From NCBI GenBank assembly GCA_964244695.1, contig CAXTJZ010000156.1:1-9352 (forward strand): a stretch of DNA of 9,352 nt, written 5' to 3'. Made by a program: the position numbers and the translations under genes. The notes under the pieces are model-generated. The model did not search any database and was not told the DNA's origin. It worked only from the letters and a program-made list of their open reading frames with translations. Source of the stretch: BOG-908 sp964244695 (lineage in GTDB: Bacteria; Pseudomonadota; Alphaproteobacteria; Acetobacterales; Acetobacteraceae). Shown piece by piece: positions 1 through 5,733 of the stretch; position 1 is the first letter of the stretch; every line of letters starts with the position of its first letter.

Positions 1-435
1 GTCTATATCTTTCTGGCTATTGCCGGGTTCTGGGACATCAGGCCGCCGCTTACCGGCTACATAGCCGTGCTGCCGGCGCTGGTGCTGTCCGGGGTGATGC
101 TGGGAGCGCTGGGGCTGGTGCTGTCATCGTTCATCAAGCCGTTGGAGAACTTCGCCGGCGTGATGAATTTCGTGATCTTCCCGATGTTCTTCACCTCGGC
201 GGCTTTGTATCCGCTGTGGCGCGTGCAGCAGGCGAGTTTGCCGATCTATTGGGCGAGCGAGATCAACCCGTTCACCCATGCGGTGGAGCTGATACGGTTC
301 GCGCTGTACGATGCATTCAACCCGGTGTCTGCGCTGGTGGTATGCGCGTATCTGGCGCTGTTCATGGGCGCTGCGGTTGTTGGCTACGATCCGGGGCGTG
401 GCCTGTTGGCGCGGCGTGGGGGAGGGGGCGAGTGA
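1..435 (+). CDS. ABC-2 type transporter permease, C-terminal part (gene cut by window start)
   Basis: The frame is open from base 1 and stops with TGA at 433-435, giving the last 144 residues of an integral membrane protein. Three hydrophobic stretches are visible at about residues 20-45, 52-71 and 112-130. Between the second and third is a segment containing PLWRVQQASLPIYWASEINP followed by FTHAVELIRFALY, the loop typical of ABC-2 (NodJ/DrrB-like) permeases, where an Asn-Pro-hydrophobic-Thr/His motif precedes the last membrane span. The wording of this loop resembles the permeases found beside PQQ-dependent alcohol dehydrogenases (PedC type); that subtype is from memory and less sure than the family. 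The protein would pair with an ATP-binding subunit encoded upstream, outside the window, to move an unknown substrate across the inner membrane. Its 3' end carries the Shine-Dalgarno sequence of the next gene, with which it overlaps (GTGA), implying translational coupling. Confidence 0.85.
   Translation, partial: VYIFLAIAGFWDIRPPLTGYIAVLPALVLSGVMLGALGLVLSSFIKPLENFAGVMNFVIFPMFFTSAALYPLWRVQQASLPIYWASEINPFTHAVELIRFALYDAFNPVSALVVCAYLALFMGAAVVGYDPGRGLLARRGGGGE
421..434 (+). promoter_or_regulatory. Shine-Dalgarno and GTG start of the secreted-protein gene
   Basis: GGAGG at 421-425 lies inside the 3' end of the permease gene, six bases before a GTG at 432-434 that overlaps the permease stop (GTGA). 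Spacing and strength are near ideal. This decides the start of the downstream gene: the GTG is upstream of the inserted repeat element, and no comparable ribosome site is seen between the repeat and the mature-protein region. Confidence 0.65.
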
Positions 436-1178
436 AGGAAGCAAGTAGTTCTTTTTTGAAAAAAAGAACCAAAAAACTTTTACGCCCCGCCTGCACCACG
501 GTCCGCGCAGGTTCTGCCGATACGCGCCTTGGCAGGATTTGGGCGAGCTTTAATGCAGGCGGGGAAGCAAAAGTTTTTTGCTTCTTTTTTTCAAAAAAGA
601 AGGCCTTGCTTGCCTTGCTGATCGGCTACACCCAAGCCGCGTCCGCGCAAATGCCCGCGCAGGATCCGAACTGGCCCTGTGCGCAACGCCTCGTGGCGGT
701 GCTGACGCCCGGGTCCTACTGGGCCGGCAACGTGCCCGCGCATACAGGGTGGCGCGATGATGAAAAGCTGTTTCCGCTGGTGACAGATGTCGTCAGCCGC
801 GACACGCCGGATGATGAGGCGGTGGCGAAGTTGAAGGCCTACACAAACGGTATTCCGGCAGAGCAGCGCGCGGCCGCGTTTCCGCTGCTGTTCAGCGCGC
901 TGGTCGATGAGACCAACGACGAGCGTACGCTGCTGATACGGCGCATTGAGCAGCTTGGTTTGCGGCAGCGCCGCATGGGCGACGTGGTGGCAGACATAAG
1001 CACGAAAGTGGACGAGATGCCGGCGAGCGATCCGCATCGCCCGGATATGGTGGGCGAGCGGGATTTCGACGTGCGGGCGTTCCAGGAGACGCAGCATACG
1101 ATGCGGTACGCGTGCGAGGCGCCGGCGGCGATGGAGCGCCGGCTGGGGGTTTTTGCCAGGCTGTTGCAGGCGAAGTAA
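432..1178 (+). CDS. Secreted protein of unknown function, N-terminus rewritten by an in-frame repeat element
   Basis: From GTG 432 the frame gives 248 residues. Residues 2-60 or so are encoded by a palindromic repeat element, then comes a signal-peptide-like stretch KKKALLALLIGYTQAASA with likely cleavage after Ala72, leaving about 176 mature residues exported by Sec. The mature part starts with an Asn-Trp-Pro-Cys motif (C83) and has one other cysteine near the C-terminus (C228), so a disulfide is possible. The middle (about residues 140-190) is charged and helical, with LLIRRIEQLGLRQRRM. I do not recognise a named domain. Small secreted proteins with a Trp-Pro-Cys start occur beside PQQ-alcohol-dehydrogenase ABC transporters as far as I recall, and the overlap with the permease supports a shared operon. 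The 52-residue extension ahead of the hydrophobic core is odd; whether export still works is unknown. An internal ATG at 651 would lose the signal peptide and is unlikely to be the start. Confidence 0.72.
   Translation: MKEASSSFLKKRTKKLLRPACTTVRAGSADTRLGRIWASFNAGGEAKVFCFFFSKKKALLALLIGYTQAASAQMPAQDPNWPCAQRLVAVLTPGSYWAGNVPAHTGWRDDEKLFPLVTDVVSRDTPDDEAVAKLKAYTNGIPAEQRAAAFPLLFSALVDETNDERTLLIRRIEQLGLRQRRMGDVVADISTKVDEMPASDPHRPDMVGERDFDVRAFQETQHTMRYACEAPAAMERRLGVFARLLQAK
435..614 (+). repeat. Palindromic element copy 1 (long type), inside the secreted-protein gene
   Basis: The left arm (435-482) holds a hairpin with GTTC/GAAC ends around a T-run and A-run, then CAAAAAACTTTT. The inner GC stem is CCCCGCCTGCA (485-495) with its exact complement at 554-564. 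A small central hairpin pairs TTCTGCC (512-518) with GGCAGGA (531-537), one mismatch. The right arm (566-614) has AAAAGTTTTTTGCTTC, a second T/A hairpin and GGCCTTGCTTGCC. From AAGGAAGC to AAGGCC it spans 171 bases, a multiple of three, and one plus-strand frame is free of stops. The GC stem followed by a T-run could act as an intrinsic terminator or attenuator just after the start of the gene it interrupts. Confidence 0.85.
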
Positions 1179-1322
1179 GCAAGCAAGGCCTTCTTTTCTG
1201 AAGAAAAGAAGCAAAAGACTTTTACTCCGCTGTCGCGGGACTATCCGGTTAGGTCCGCGACAGCGGAGTCAAAAGTTTTTTGCTTCTTTTTTTTAAAAAA
1301 GAAGGCCTTGCTTGCTTCCTTC
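1177..1322. repeat. Palindromic element copy 2 (short type), between convergent genes
   Basis: This copy lies exactly between the stop codons of two convergent genes and overlaps both ends by a base or two. Outer sequences AAGCAAGCAAGGCC (1177-1190) and GGCCTTGCTTGCTT (1304-1317) are inverted copies. The left arm hairpin pairs CTTCTTTTC with GAAAAGAAG around TGAA, while the right arm keeps uninterrupted T- and A-runs. The inner stem is different from copy 1: ACTCCGCTGTCGCGG (1224-1238) with a perfect 15-base complement at 1255-1269 and a 16-base loop. There is no central third hairpin. Confidence 0.85.
1224..1297. terminator. Probable bidirectional intrinsic terminator within repeat copy 2
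   Basis: A perfect 15-bp GC-rich stem (1224-1238 with 1255-1269) is followed by TCAAAAGTTTTTTGC and a second T-run on the plus strand. On the minus strand the same stem is followed by AAAAGTCTTTTGC and further T. It sits between the secreted-protein gene and the convergent formaldehyde dehydrogenase gene, where a two-way terminator is expected. Function is inferred from structure only. Confidence 0.6.
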
Positions 1323-2430
1323 AGTAAACCACGACAGAGCGGATGCTCTCACCGCGCGTCATCAGCTCGAACCCCTCGTTGATCTGGTCCAGCGGCAAGA
1401 CATGGGTGATCAGGTCATCGATGTTGATCTTGCCTTCCATGTACCAGTCCACGATCTTCGGCACGTCCGTGCGGCCGCGGGCGCCGCCGAAGGCGCTGCC
1501 CTGCCAGACGCGGCCGGTGACGAGCTGGAACGGGCGGGTGGAGATTTCCTGGCCGGAGGCGGCGACGCCGATGATGGTGGACTTTCCCCAGCCGCGATGG
1601 GCGCATTCGAGCGCCTGGCGCATGAGCGTGGTGTTGCCGACGCATTCGAAACTGTGGTCGGCGCCGCCTTTGGTGAGTTCCACCAGATGCGGGACGATGT
1701 CTCCGCTGATTTCCTTCGGGTTGACGAAATGCGTCATGCCGAATTTTTCGGCGAGCTCGCGGCGGCCGGGGTTGATGTCCACGCCGATGATCATGTCGGC
1801 GCCGGCGATGCGCGCGCCCTGGATGCAATTGAGGCCGATGCCGCCCAGGCCGAAGACGACGACGTTGTCGCCTGGTTCGACTTTTGCGGTGTAGATCACC
1901 GCGCCCACGCCGGTGGTGACGCCGCAGCCGATGTAGCAGATTTTGTCGAACGGCGCGTCCTCGCGCACTTTGGCGAGCGCGATCTCAGGCAGCACCGTGT
2001 AGTTGGCGAAGGTGGAGCAGCCCATGTAGTGGTAGAGCGGCTTGCCCTGGAAGCTGAAACGCGAGGTGCCGTCTGGCATCACGCCTTTTCCCTGCGTGCT
2101 GCGTATGGCGGTGCAGAGGTTGGTTTTGCGGCTTAGGCAGGATTTGCAGTTGCGGCATTCCGGTGTGTAGAGCGGAATGACGTGGTCGCCCTTCTTCAGG
2201 CCGCGCACGTCCGGGCCCACGTCAACGACGATTCCTGCGCCTTCGTGGCCCAGTATGCAGGGGAACAGGCCTTCGGCGTCGGCGCCGGACAAGGTGTATT
2301 TGTCGGTGTGGCAGATGCCGGTTGCCTTGATCTCGACCAGGACTTCGCCGGCTTTTGGGCCTTCCAGCTGGACGGTTTCGATGGTCAGGGGTTTTCCGGC
2401 CTCGAAGGCCACTGCTGCGCGTACGTCCAT
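1321..2430 (-). CDS. frmA: S-(hydroxymethyl)glutathione dehydrogenase (class III alcohol dehydrogenase)
   Basis: This NAD-dependent cytosolic zinc enzyme oxidises S-hydroxymethylglutathione, formed from formaldehyde and glutathione, to S-formylglutathione. With ATG at 2430 the protein is 369 residues, the length of E. coli FrmA, and its start MDVRAAVAF lines up with MKSRAAVAF. An ATG at 2445 would add five residues; GGAAG eight bases before 2430 favours the shorter form. Visible residues: catalytic zinc C40, H62-E63 and C169; structural zinc C92, C95, C98, C106; R110, the class III arginine that binds the glutathione carboxylate; Rossmann GLGGIG at 194-199 with D218 for the adenosine ribose. 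The gene is convergent with the permease/secreted-protein pair and its last base abuts a repeat element. S-formylglutathione hydrolase is not in the window. A candidate promoter and inverted repeat lie at 2573-2606. The family assignment is very secure. Confidence 0.96.
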   Translation of the reverse strand: MDVRAAVAFEAGKPLTIETVQLEGPKAGEVLVEIKATGICHTDKYTLSGADAEGLFPCILGHEGAGIVVDVGPDVRGLKKGDHVIPLYTPECRNCKSCLSRKTNLCTAIRSTQGKGVMPDGTSRFSFQGKPLYHYMGCSTFANYTVLPEIALAKVREDAPFDKICYIGCGVTTGVGAVIYTAKVEPGDNVVVFGLGGIGLNCIQGARIAGADMIIGVDINPGRRELAEKFGMTHFVNPKEISGDIVPHLVELTKGGADHSFECVGNTTLMRQALECAHRGWGKSTIIGVAASGQEISTRPFQLVTGRVWQGSAFGGARGRTDVPKIVDWYMEGKINIDDLITHVLPLDQINEGFELMTRGESIRSVVVY

Positions 2431-2572
2431 TTCTGTTCTTCCCATCTGTTGGTGCGCCAGGCGCGTGAGTTTTTGAACAACACTATGTCAGAGGCAGCCT
2501 GGCCGTCAGATACAACCTTGGTCGGAGGGGAGGCGATTGCCTGCGTTCTGGCTTGGCGCGATCCGGTGCCGG

Positions 2573-2601
2573 AAGAAAGCGTGATGGCCGGTTCGTGTCA
2601 A
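2573..2601 (-). promoter_or_regulatory. Candidate sigma-70-like promoter for frmA
   Basis: On the minus strand a perfect TTGACA (2601-2596) is followed after 17 bases by TTTCTT (2578-2573). The -35 box is consensus, the -10 is poor, so activation or a different -10 is possible. A start near 2566 would leave a leader of about 135 bases ahead of frmA. Confidence 0.3.
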
Positions 2602-2606
2602 ACCGG
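2588..2606. promoter_or_regulatory. Inverted repeat CCGGTT-N7-AACCGG, candidate operator
   Basis: A perfect 6+6 inverted repeat with a 7-base spacer overlaps the TTGACA box of the candidate frmA promoter. Spacing of about 13 bases between half-site centres fits a dimeric repressor or activator. No regulator gene is in the window, so the binding protein is unknown. Confidence 0.3.
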
Positions 2607-2660
2607 TGACAGGCTTTGTCGTACGCGGTTAGCGCTGCGGCGTCGTGCGGTCTGTAGATG

Positions 2661-2689
2661 TTACGAGTCGTCACAAGCTGGCATATTAG
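2661..2689 (+). promoter_or_regulatory. Weak candidate promoter for the small gene and ilvE
   Basis: TTACGA (2661-2666) and TATTAG (2684-2689) are separated by 17 bases, about 75 bases before the ATG at 2762. Both boxes match the sigma-70 consensus only partly. It is the most AT-rich spot in this region, which is the main reason to list it. Confidence 0.22.
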
Positions 2690-2761
2690 CGTCATCCTGG
2701 CCGGCGCCGATTGCGCTACGGCTTGCGCACCGACATCCGCGTCGGCCGAAGGGGATCCAGA

Positions 2762-2959
2762 ATGGAAGGTTTCCACAGAGACGACAGCCTGGTCCGCCGC
2801 TCTGCCGCATTGGAAGAGCTGCTCGCCGACGACGTGACCCAGGCGGTGATGCGCGCCGACCACGTGGACGCGCCGGAGGTCAGGGGGCTGTGCAAGGCGG
2901 TGGGCGTTCTGCTGGACCGGCGCGGCGGTTGGGCCATGGGCGCGCCTGGCAGGATGTAG
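2762..2959 (+). CDS. Small hypothetical protein, 65 residues
   Basis: The ATG at 2762 is preceded by AAGGGG (2749-2754) at a good distance, which supports this start over codons further upstream. The product is soluble, charged and mostly helical in appearance: an acidic-basic N-terminus with MEGFHRDDSLVRRSAALEE, a middle with HVDAPEVRGLCKAVGVLLD, and a glycine-rich end. There is no signal peptide or membrane segment and no zinc or other motif; only one cysteine is present. I do not recognise a family. It is not a branched-chain amino acid leader peptide, as it lacks runs of Leu, Ile or Val codons. It lies 95 bases upstream of ilvE in the same direction and may share its transcript, although a half repeat lies between them. 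Confidence 0.5.
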   Translation: MEGFHRDDSLVRRSAALEELLADDVTQAVMRADHVDAPEVRGLCKAVGVLLDRRGGWAMGAPGRM

Positions 2960-2972
2960 CCGGGGGGAGAGT

Positions 2973-3003
2973 GGTTTTCCGAAAAGAAGGCCTTCCTTCC
3001 TTC
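2973..3003. repeat. Half copy of the palindromic element (right arm only)
   Basis: GGTTTTCCGAAAAGAAGG followed by CCTTCCTTCCTTC matches the end of the right arms of other copies, with a shortened hairpin (TTTTC/GAAAA). No inner GC stem or left arm is present, so this is a remnant or a solo arm. It lies between the small gene and ilvE, about 50 bases before the ilvE start, and lacks the stem needed for a terminator. Confidence 0.6.
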
Positions 3004-3054
3004 GCCGCGCCCGGCGTATGCATCCAGGAGCCATACCAAAGGTAGCACGCCGAA

Positions 3055-4143
3055 ATGCAGGACTTCCCGGTCACACGCACCCAACACCCAAAGCCCCGCG
3101 TGGCCGACGACAAGCTTCGCTTCGGCGACGTGTTCACCGACCACATGTTCGTCATGGACTACACGCCGGAGAGCGGCTGGCATGACGGCCGGATCGTGCC
3201 TTACGCGCCGTTCAGCATGGACCCTGCCTGCTGCGTGCTGCACTACGCCCAGGCGGTGTTCGACGGGCTGAAGGCGTTCCGCGACACAAGCGGCCAGATA
3301 CGGCTGTTCCGGCCGGACCAGCATGCCGCCCGGCTCAACCGCTCCTGCGAGGCGCTGTGCATTCCGCCTCTCGATCCGGCCGTGGTGGAGGCTTCGTTTG
3401 CCGCGATCGTCGGCGTGGATGCGGACTGGGTGCCGGCCAGGCGGGGCACCGCGGTGTACGTGCGGCCTACGGTGATCGCCACCGATACCTTCCTGGGCGT
3501 GCATCCTTCTGCCGGATACCGATACTACGTGATCCTCTGCCCCGTGGGCGCCTACTATAAGGAAGGGCTGGCGCCGGTGCGGATCCTGGCCACCGACGAG
3601 CACGTGCGCGCGGTGCCGGGCGGCCTCGGCTCGGCCAAGACGGCGGCCAACTACGCCGCCAGCCTGTACGCCGCGAAGGACGCGGCCGCGCGCGGCTATG
3701 CGCAGGTGCTGTGGCTGGACGGCAAGCGGGGCGAGTTCCTCGAGGAAGTGGGCTCGATGAACGTGATGCTCCGGCTGGGTGACACCGTGGTCACTCCGCC
3801 GCTTGGCGGCACCATCCTGGACGGCATCACCCGCCGGTCTGCCATCCAGCTTCTGCGGGACTGGGGCGTGACGGTGGAGGAACGGCCGATCTCCATAGCC
3901 GAGGTGATGGCCGCCCACGCGGATGGCACGCTGACCGAAATGTGGGGCACCGGCACCGCGGTGGTCATCTCGCCAATCGGCGAGCTGGGCTTCCACGATG
4001 CGCGCATGGTGATCAATGGCGGGACCACGGGCGAGCTGACGCAGCGGCTGTATGATGCGATCGCGGCGATCCAGTATGGCGCTACGAATGATGCGCATGG
4101 ATGGATGCGGCCGGTTCGGGTGCGCGGGAGCGTGGAGGCATAA
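3055..4143 (+). CDS. ilvE: Branched-chain amino acid aminotransferase (class IV fold, PLP)
   Basis: This cytosolic PLP enzyme transfers the amino group between glutamate and the keto acids of Leu, Ile and Val, the last step of their synthesis. At 362 residues it belongs to the longer subgroup that resembles eukaryotic BCAT and BcaT rather than the 300-residue E. coli form. Visible signatures: AQAVFDGLKAFR near residue 66, YVRPTVIATD near 138, the PLP lysine K195 in GLGSAKTAANYAASL, the Glu of FLEEVGSMNVM (E231) that contacts the pyridine nitrogen, GTILDGITRRS near 255, and GTGTAVVISPIG near 300. The start is supported by AAAGGT about 11 bases upstream and by alignment of the N-terminus (PVTRTQHPKP). 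A repeat element follows six bases after the stop. D-amino acid aminotransferase is a distant relative but fits the motifs less well. Confidence 0.93.
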   Translation: MQDFPVTRTQHPKPRVADDKLRFGDVFTDHMFVMDYTPESGWHDGRIVPYAPFSMDPACCVLHYAQAVFDGLKAFRDTSGQIRLFRPDQHAARLNRSCEALCIPPLDPAVVEASFAAIVGVDADWVPARRGTAVYVRPTVIATDTFLGVHPSAGYRYYVILCPVGAYYKEGLAPVRILATDEHVRAVPGGLGSAKTAANYAASLYAAKDAAARGYAQVLWLDGKRGEFLEEVGSMNVMLRLGDTVVTPPLGGTILDGITRRSAIQLLRDWGVTVEERPISIAEVMAAHADGTLTEMWGTGTAVVISPIGELGFHDARMVINGGTTGELTQRLYDAIAAIQYGATNDAHGWMRPVRVRGSVEA

Positions 4144-4146
4144 GAC

Positions 4147-4282
4147 GGAAGGCAAGGCCTTCTTTTTTGGAAAAAAGAAGCAAAAAACTTTTGCTCCTGT
4201 CGGCGATTGCTGAAAAGGCCGCCGACAGGGAGGAGACGTTTTGGTCCGTTTTCAAAACAGGACTGCTTGCTTGCTTTCTTCC
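4147..4282. repeat. Palindromic element copy 3 (short type) downstream of ilvE
   Basis: The left arm (4147-4192) is typical: GGCAAGGCCTTC, a T-run, GG, an A-run, GAAGCAAAAAACTTTT. The inner stem pairs CCTGTCGGCG (4196-4205) with CGCCGACAGG (4220-4229) around a 14-base loop. The right arm has diverged in sequence but kept its fold: GTCC (4244-4247), GTTTT-C-AAAAC, then GGAC (4260-4263) with one bulged A, followed by the usual TGCTTGCTTGC end. Confidence 0.8.
4193..4252 (+). terminator. Probable terminator of the ilvE transcript within repeat copy 3
   Basis: A perfect 10-bp GC stem (4196-4205 with 4220-4229) lies 52 bases after the ilvE stop. The T-run after it on the plus strand is short (TTTT at 4239-4242), while on the minus strand the stem is followed by AAAAGTTTTTTGC. 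It may work better on the opposite strand. Confidence 0.4.
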
Positions 4283-4413
4283 GTCGTCACGCGCTTGTCA
4301 GTCTGCTGCGTCAACTCGCCCGCCTCCTTGGCGTTGTCCGCTGTCTAGGATCTGACCGCGTTTGGCGCGCGCTGATTCAACCCAGACCGAGAAACTTGAA
4401 GCGGAGCTGATGG

Positions 4414-5589
4414 ATGCGTGCACTATGTTGGCATGGCAAGGGTGATATCCGTTGCGATAGCGTTCCTGACCCGACGATCGAGGATGCGCGCGACGTCATT
4501 CTGAAAGTGTCCAGCTGTGCCATCTGCGGCTCGGACCTGCACCTTATGGACGGGCAGATGCCGACGATGGAGTCGGGTGACGTGCTCGGCCACGAGTTCA
4601 TGGGCGAAGTCGTCGAGGTGGGTTCGCCGAACCACAAGCTGAAGAAGGGCGACCGGGTCGTCGTTCCGTTCAACATCAATTGCGGCACGTGCCGCATGTG
4701 CAAACTCGGCAACGGGTCCTGCTGCCTGAACTCGAACCGCAGCGCGAAGATGGCGGCGACGATGCAGGGTTATCCGACGGCCGGCCTGTTCGGCTACTCG
4801 CATCTGACGGGCGGCTACTGGGGCGGCCAGGCGGAATATGTGCGCGTGCCGATGGCCGATGTTGGCCCGATGATCGTGCCGGAAGGCATGTCCGACGAAC
4901 AGGCGCTGTTCCTCAGTGACATCCTGCCCACCGGCTGGCAGGGGGCGGATCATTGCGAGATACAGGGTGGCGATACCATTGCGATCTGGGGCGCCGGTCC
5001 GGTGGGGCTTTTCGCGATCAAGTCCGCGTCCATCATGGGCGCCGAGCGCATCATCGCGATCGATGACATCCCGGAGCGGCTGGCTTTGGCGCAGAAGGCT
5101 GGTGCCACGGACATCATCGATTTCAAGAAGGAAGACGTGCTCGAGCGGATCAAGGAAATCACCAAGGGGCAGGGGCCTGACTCGGTGATGGATTGCGTGG
5201 GTATGGAATCCAGCGGTGGCGGACATGGGATCATCGGCGCGATCAGCGCAGTGCAGGAGAAGCTGACCAGCATGCAGCGCCCTTACGCGCTGGAGCAGAT
5301 GATCATGGCCGTGCGTTCGTGCGGCATCGTTTCCGTGCCGGGCGTGTATGCCGGGCCGATACCGGTGAACATGGCGACCGTCGTGCAGAAAGGCCTGACG
5401 ATCAAGACCGGCCAGACGCATGTGAAGCGCTACATGGAGCCGCTTGCAAAGCTGATCCAGGACGGAAAGATAGATCCGACGTTTCTTATCACGCACCGCA
5501 GCACGGATCTGAAGGAAGGTCCTGAGCTTTACAAGACGTTCCGTGACAAGAAGGACAGCTGCATAAAGGTGGTCTTCCACCTGTCCTAG
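4414..5589 (+). CDS. Zinc-dependent alcohol dehydrogenase of the formaldehyde-dehydrogenase-like group
   Basis: This 391-residue medium-chain dehydrogenase has a GroES-like domain followed by a Rossmann domain. Catalytic zinc ligands are C38 and H60-E61 (LGHEFMGE); structural zinc ligands are C90, C93, C96 and C104. The cofactor motif GAGPVG is at 193-198, followed by ID near 214, suggesting NAD. An extra loop around residues 265-290 (SSGGGHGIIG, then QEKLTSMQRPYALEQ) and the length over 385 are typical of the proteins often annotated as glutathione-dependent or -independent formaldehyde dehydrogenase, but the class III arginine region of FrmA is absent. The true substrate is unknown; formaldehyde, other aldehydes or alcohols are all possible. 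GGAG at 4403-4406 supports ATG 4414 over an out-of-frame ATG at 4410. It stands alone between two repeat elements, convergent with the glycosyltransferase gene. Confidence 0.9.
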   Translation: MRALCWHGKGDIRCDSVPDPTIEDARDVILKVSSCAICGSDLHLMDGQMPTMESGDVLGHEFMGEVVEVGSPNHKLKKGDRVVVPFNINCGTCRMCKLGNGSCCLNSNRSAKMAATMQGYPTAGLFGYSHLTGGYWGGQAEYVRVPMADVGPMIVPEGMSDEQALFLSDILPTGWQGADHCEIQGGDTIAIWGAGPVGLFAIKSASIMGAERIIAIDDIPERLALAQKAGATDIIDFKKEDVLERIKEITKGQGPDSVMDCVGMESSGGGHGIIGAISAVQEKLTSMQRPYALEQMIMAVRSCGIVSVPGVYAGPIPVNMATVVQKGLTIKTGQTHVKRYMEPLAKLIQDGKIDPTFLITHRSTDLKEGPELYKTFRDKKDSCIKVVFHLS

Positions 5590-5601
5590 TAGGCAACGCC
5601 C

Positions 5602-5733
5602 ACTTTTTCCCCGCCTGCACCCTGGCGCGTGCAGGTTCTGCCAGACCGAGAGCGGCATAACTGAACGACGCTTCCATGCAGGCGGGGTAGTAAAAGTTTT
5701 TTGCTTCTTTTTTTCAAAAAAGAAGGCCTTTCT
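5602..5733. repeat. Palindromic element copy 4 (long type, left arm mostly missing)
   Basis: The inner stem CCCCGCCTGCA (5609-5619) is complemented exactly at 5677-5687. The centre resembles copy 1, with GCGTGCAGGTTCTGCC and a small hairpin GTTCTGCC/GGCATAAC (one mismatch). The right arm is complete: TAAAAGTTTTTTGCTTC, T-run, A-run, GAAGGCCTTTCTTC. On the left only CACTTTTT remains, so the left hairpin was lost, perhaps by deletion next to the dehydrogenase stop. The right end forms the last codons of the glycosyltransferase gene on the other strand. Confidence 0.8.
5609..5714 (+). terminator. Probable terminator for the zinc dehydrogenase gene within repeat copy 4
   Basis: An exact 11-bp GC-rich stem (5609-5619 with 5677-5687) enclosing a smaller hairpin is followed on the plus strand by GTAAAAGTTTTTTGC and seven T. 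It starts 20 bases after the dehydrogenase stop. On the minus strand the stem is followed by AAAAAG, with no T-run, because the left arm is missing; the terminator looks one-way. Confidence 0.5.

Larger units (their letters stand above)
2431..2761. other. Divergent intergenic region between frmA and the small gene
   Basis: These 331 bases separate two divergent genes. Frames crossing it are short or antisense shadows with no recognisable protein signature. It holds a candidate minus-strand promoter with an overlapping inverted repeat (2573-2606) and a weak plus-strand promoter candidate (2661-2689). I see no repeat element, tRNA or riboswitch in it. Confidence 0.6.

Noticed and set aside
216..431. 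Extended N-terminus of the secreted-protein gene starting at 216
   Set aside because: It would overlap the permease gene by over 200 bases in another frame; GTG 432 with GGAGG at 421 is a better start.
435..614. Insertion sequence with its own transposase
   Set aside because: No copy is long enough to hold a transposase and none is encoded nearby; the element can only be non-autonomous.
1312..2136. Plus-strand open frame opposite frmA
   Set aside because: frmA on the minus strand has every expected motif; this is its antisense shadow, rich in Ala, Asp, Val and His.
2716..4155. Long minus-strand open frame (479 codons) opposite ilvE
   Set aside because: It is antisense to a clear ilvE gene, rich in Arg, His and Pro as expected for a shadow in GC-rich DNA, and has no family signature.
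4321..4351. Promoter for the zinc dehydrogenase gene around TTGGCG and TAGGAT
   Set aside because: The boxes are only 12 bases apart, too close for a sigma-70 promoter, and no better -35 is found at the right distance.
4423..5658. Long minus-strand open frame opposite the zinc dehydrogenase
   Set aside because: Its codons mirror the conserved dehydrogenase; the translation is Arg/His-rich without domains.
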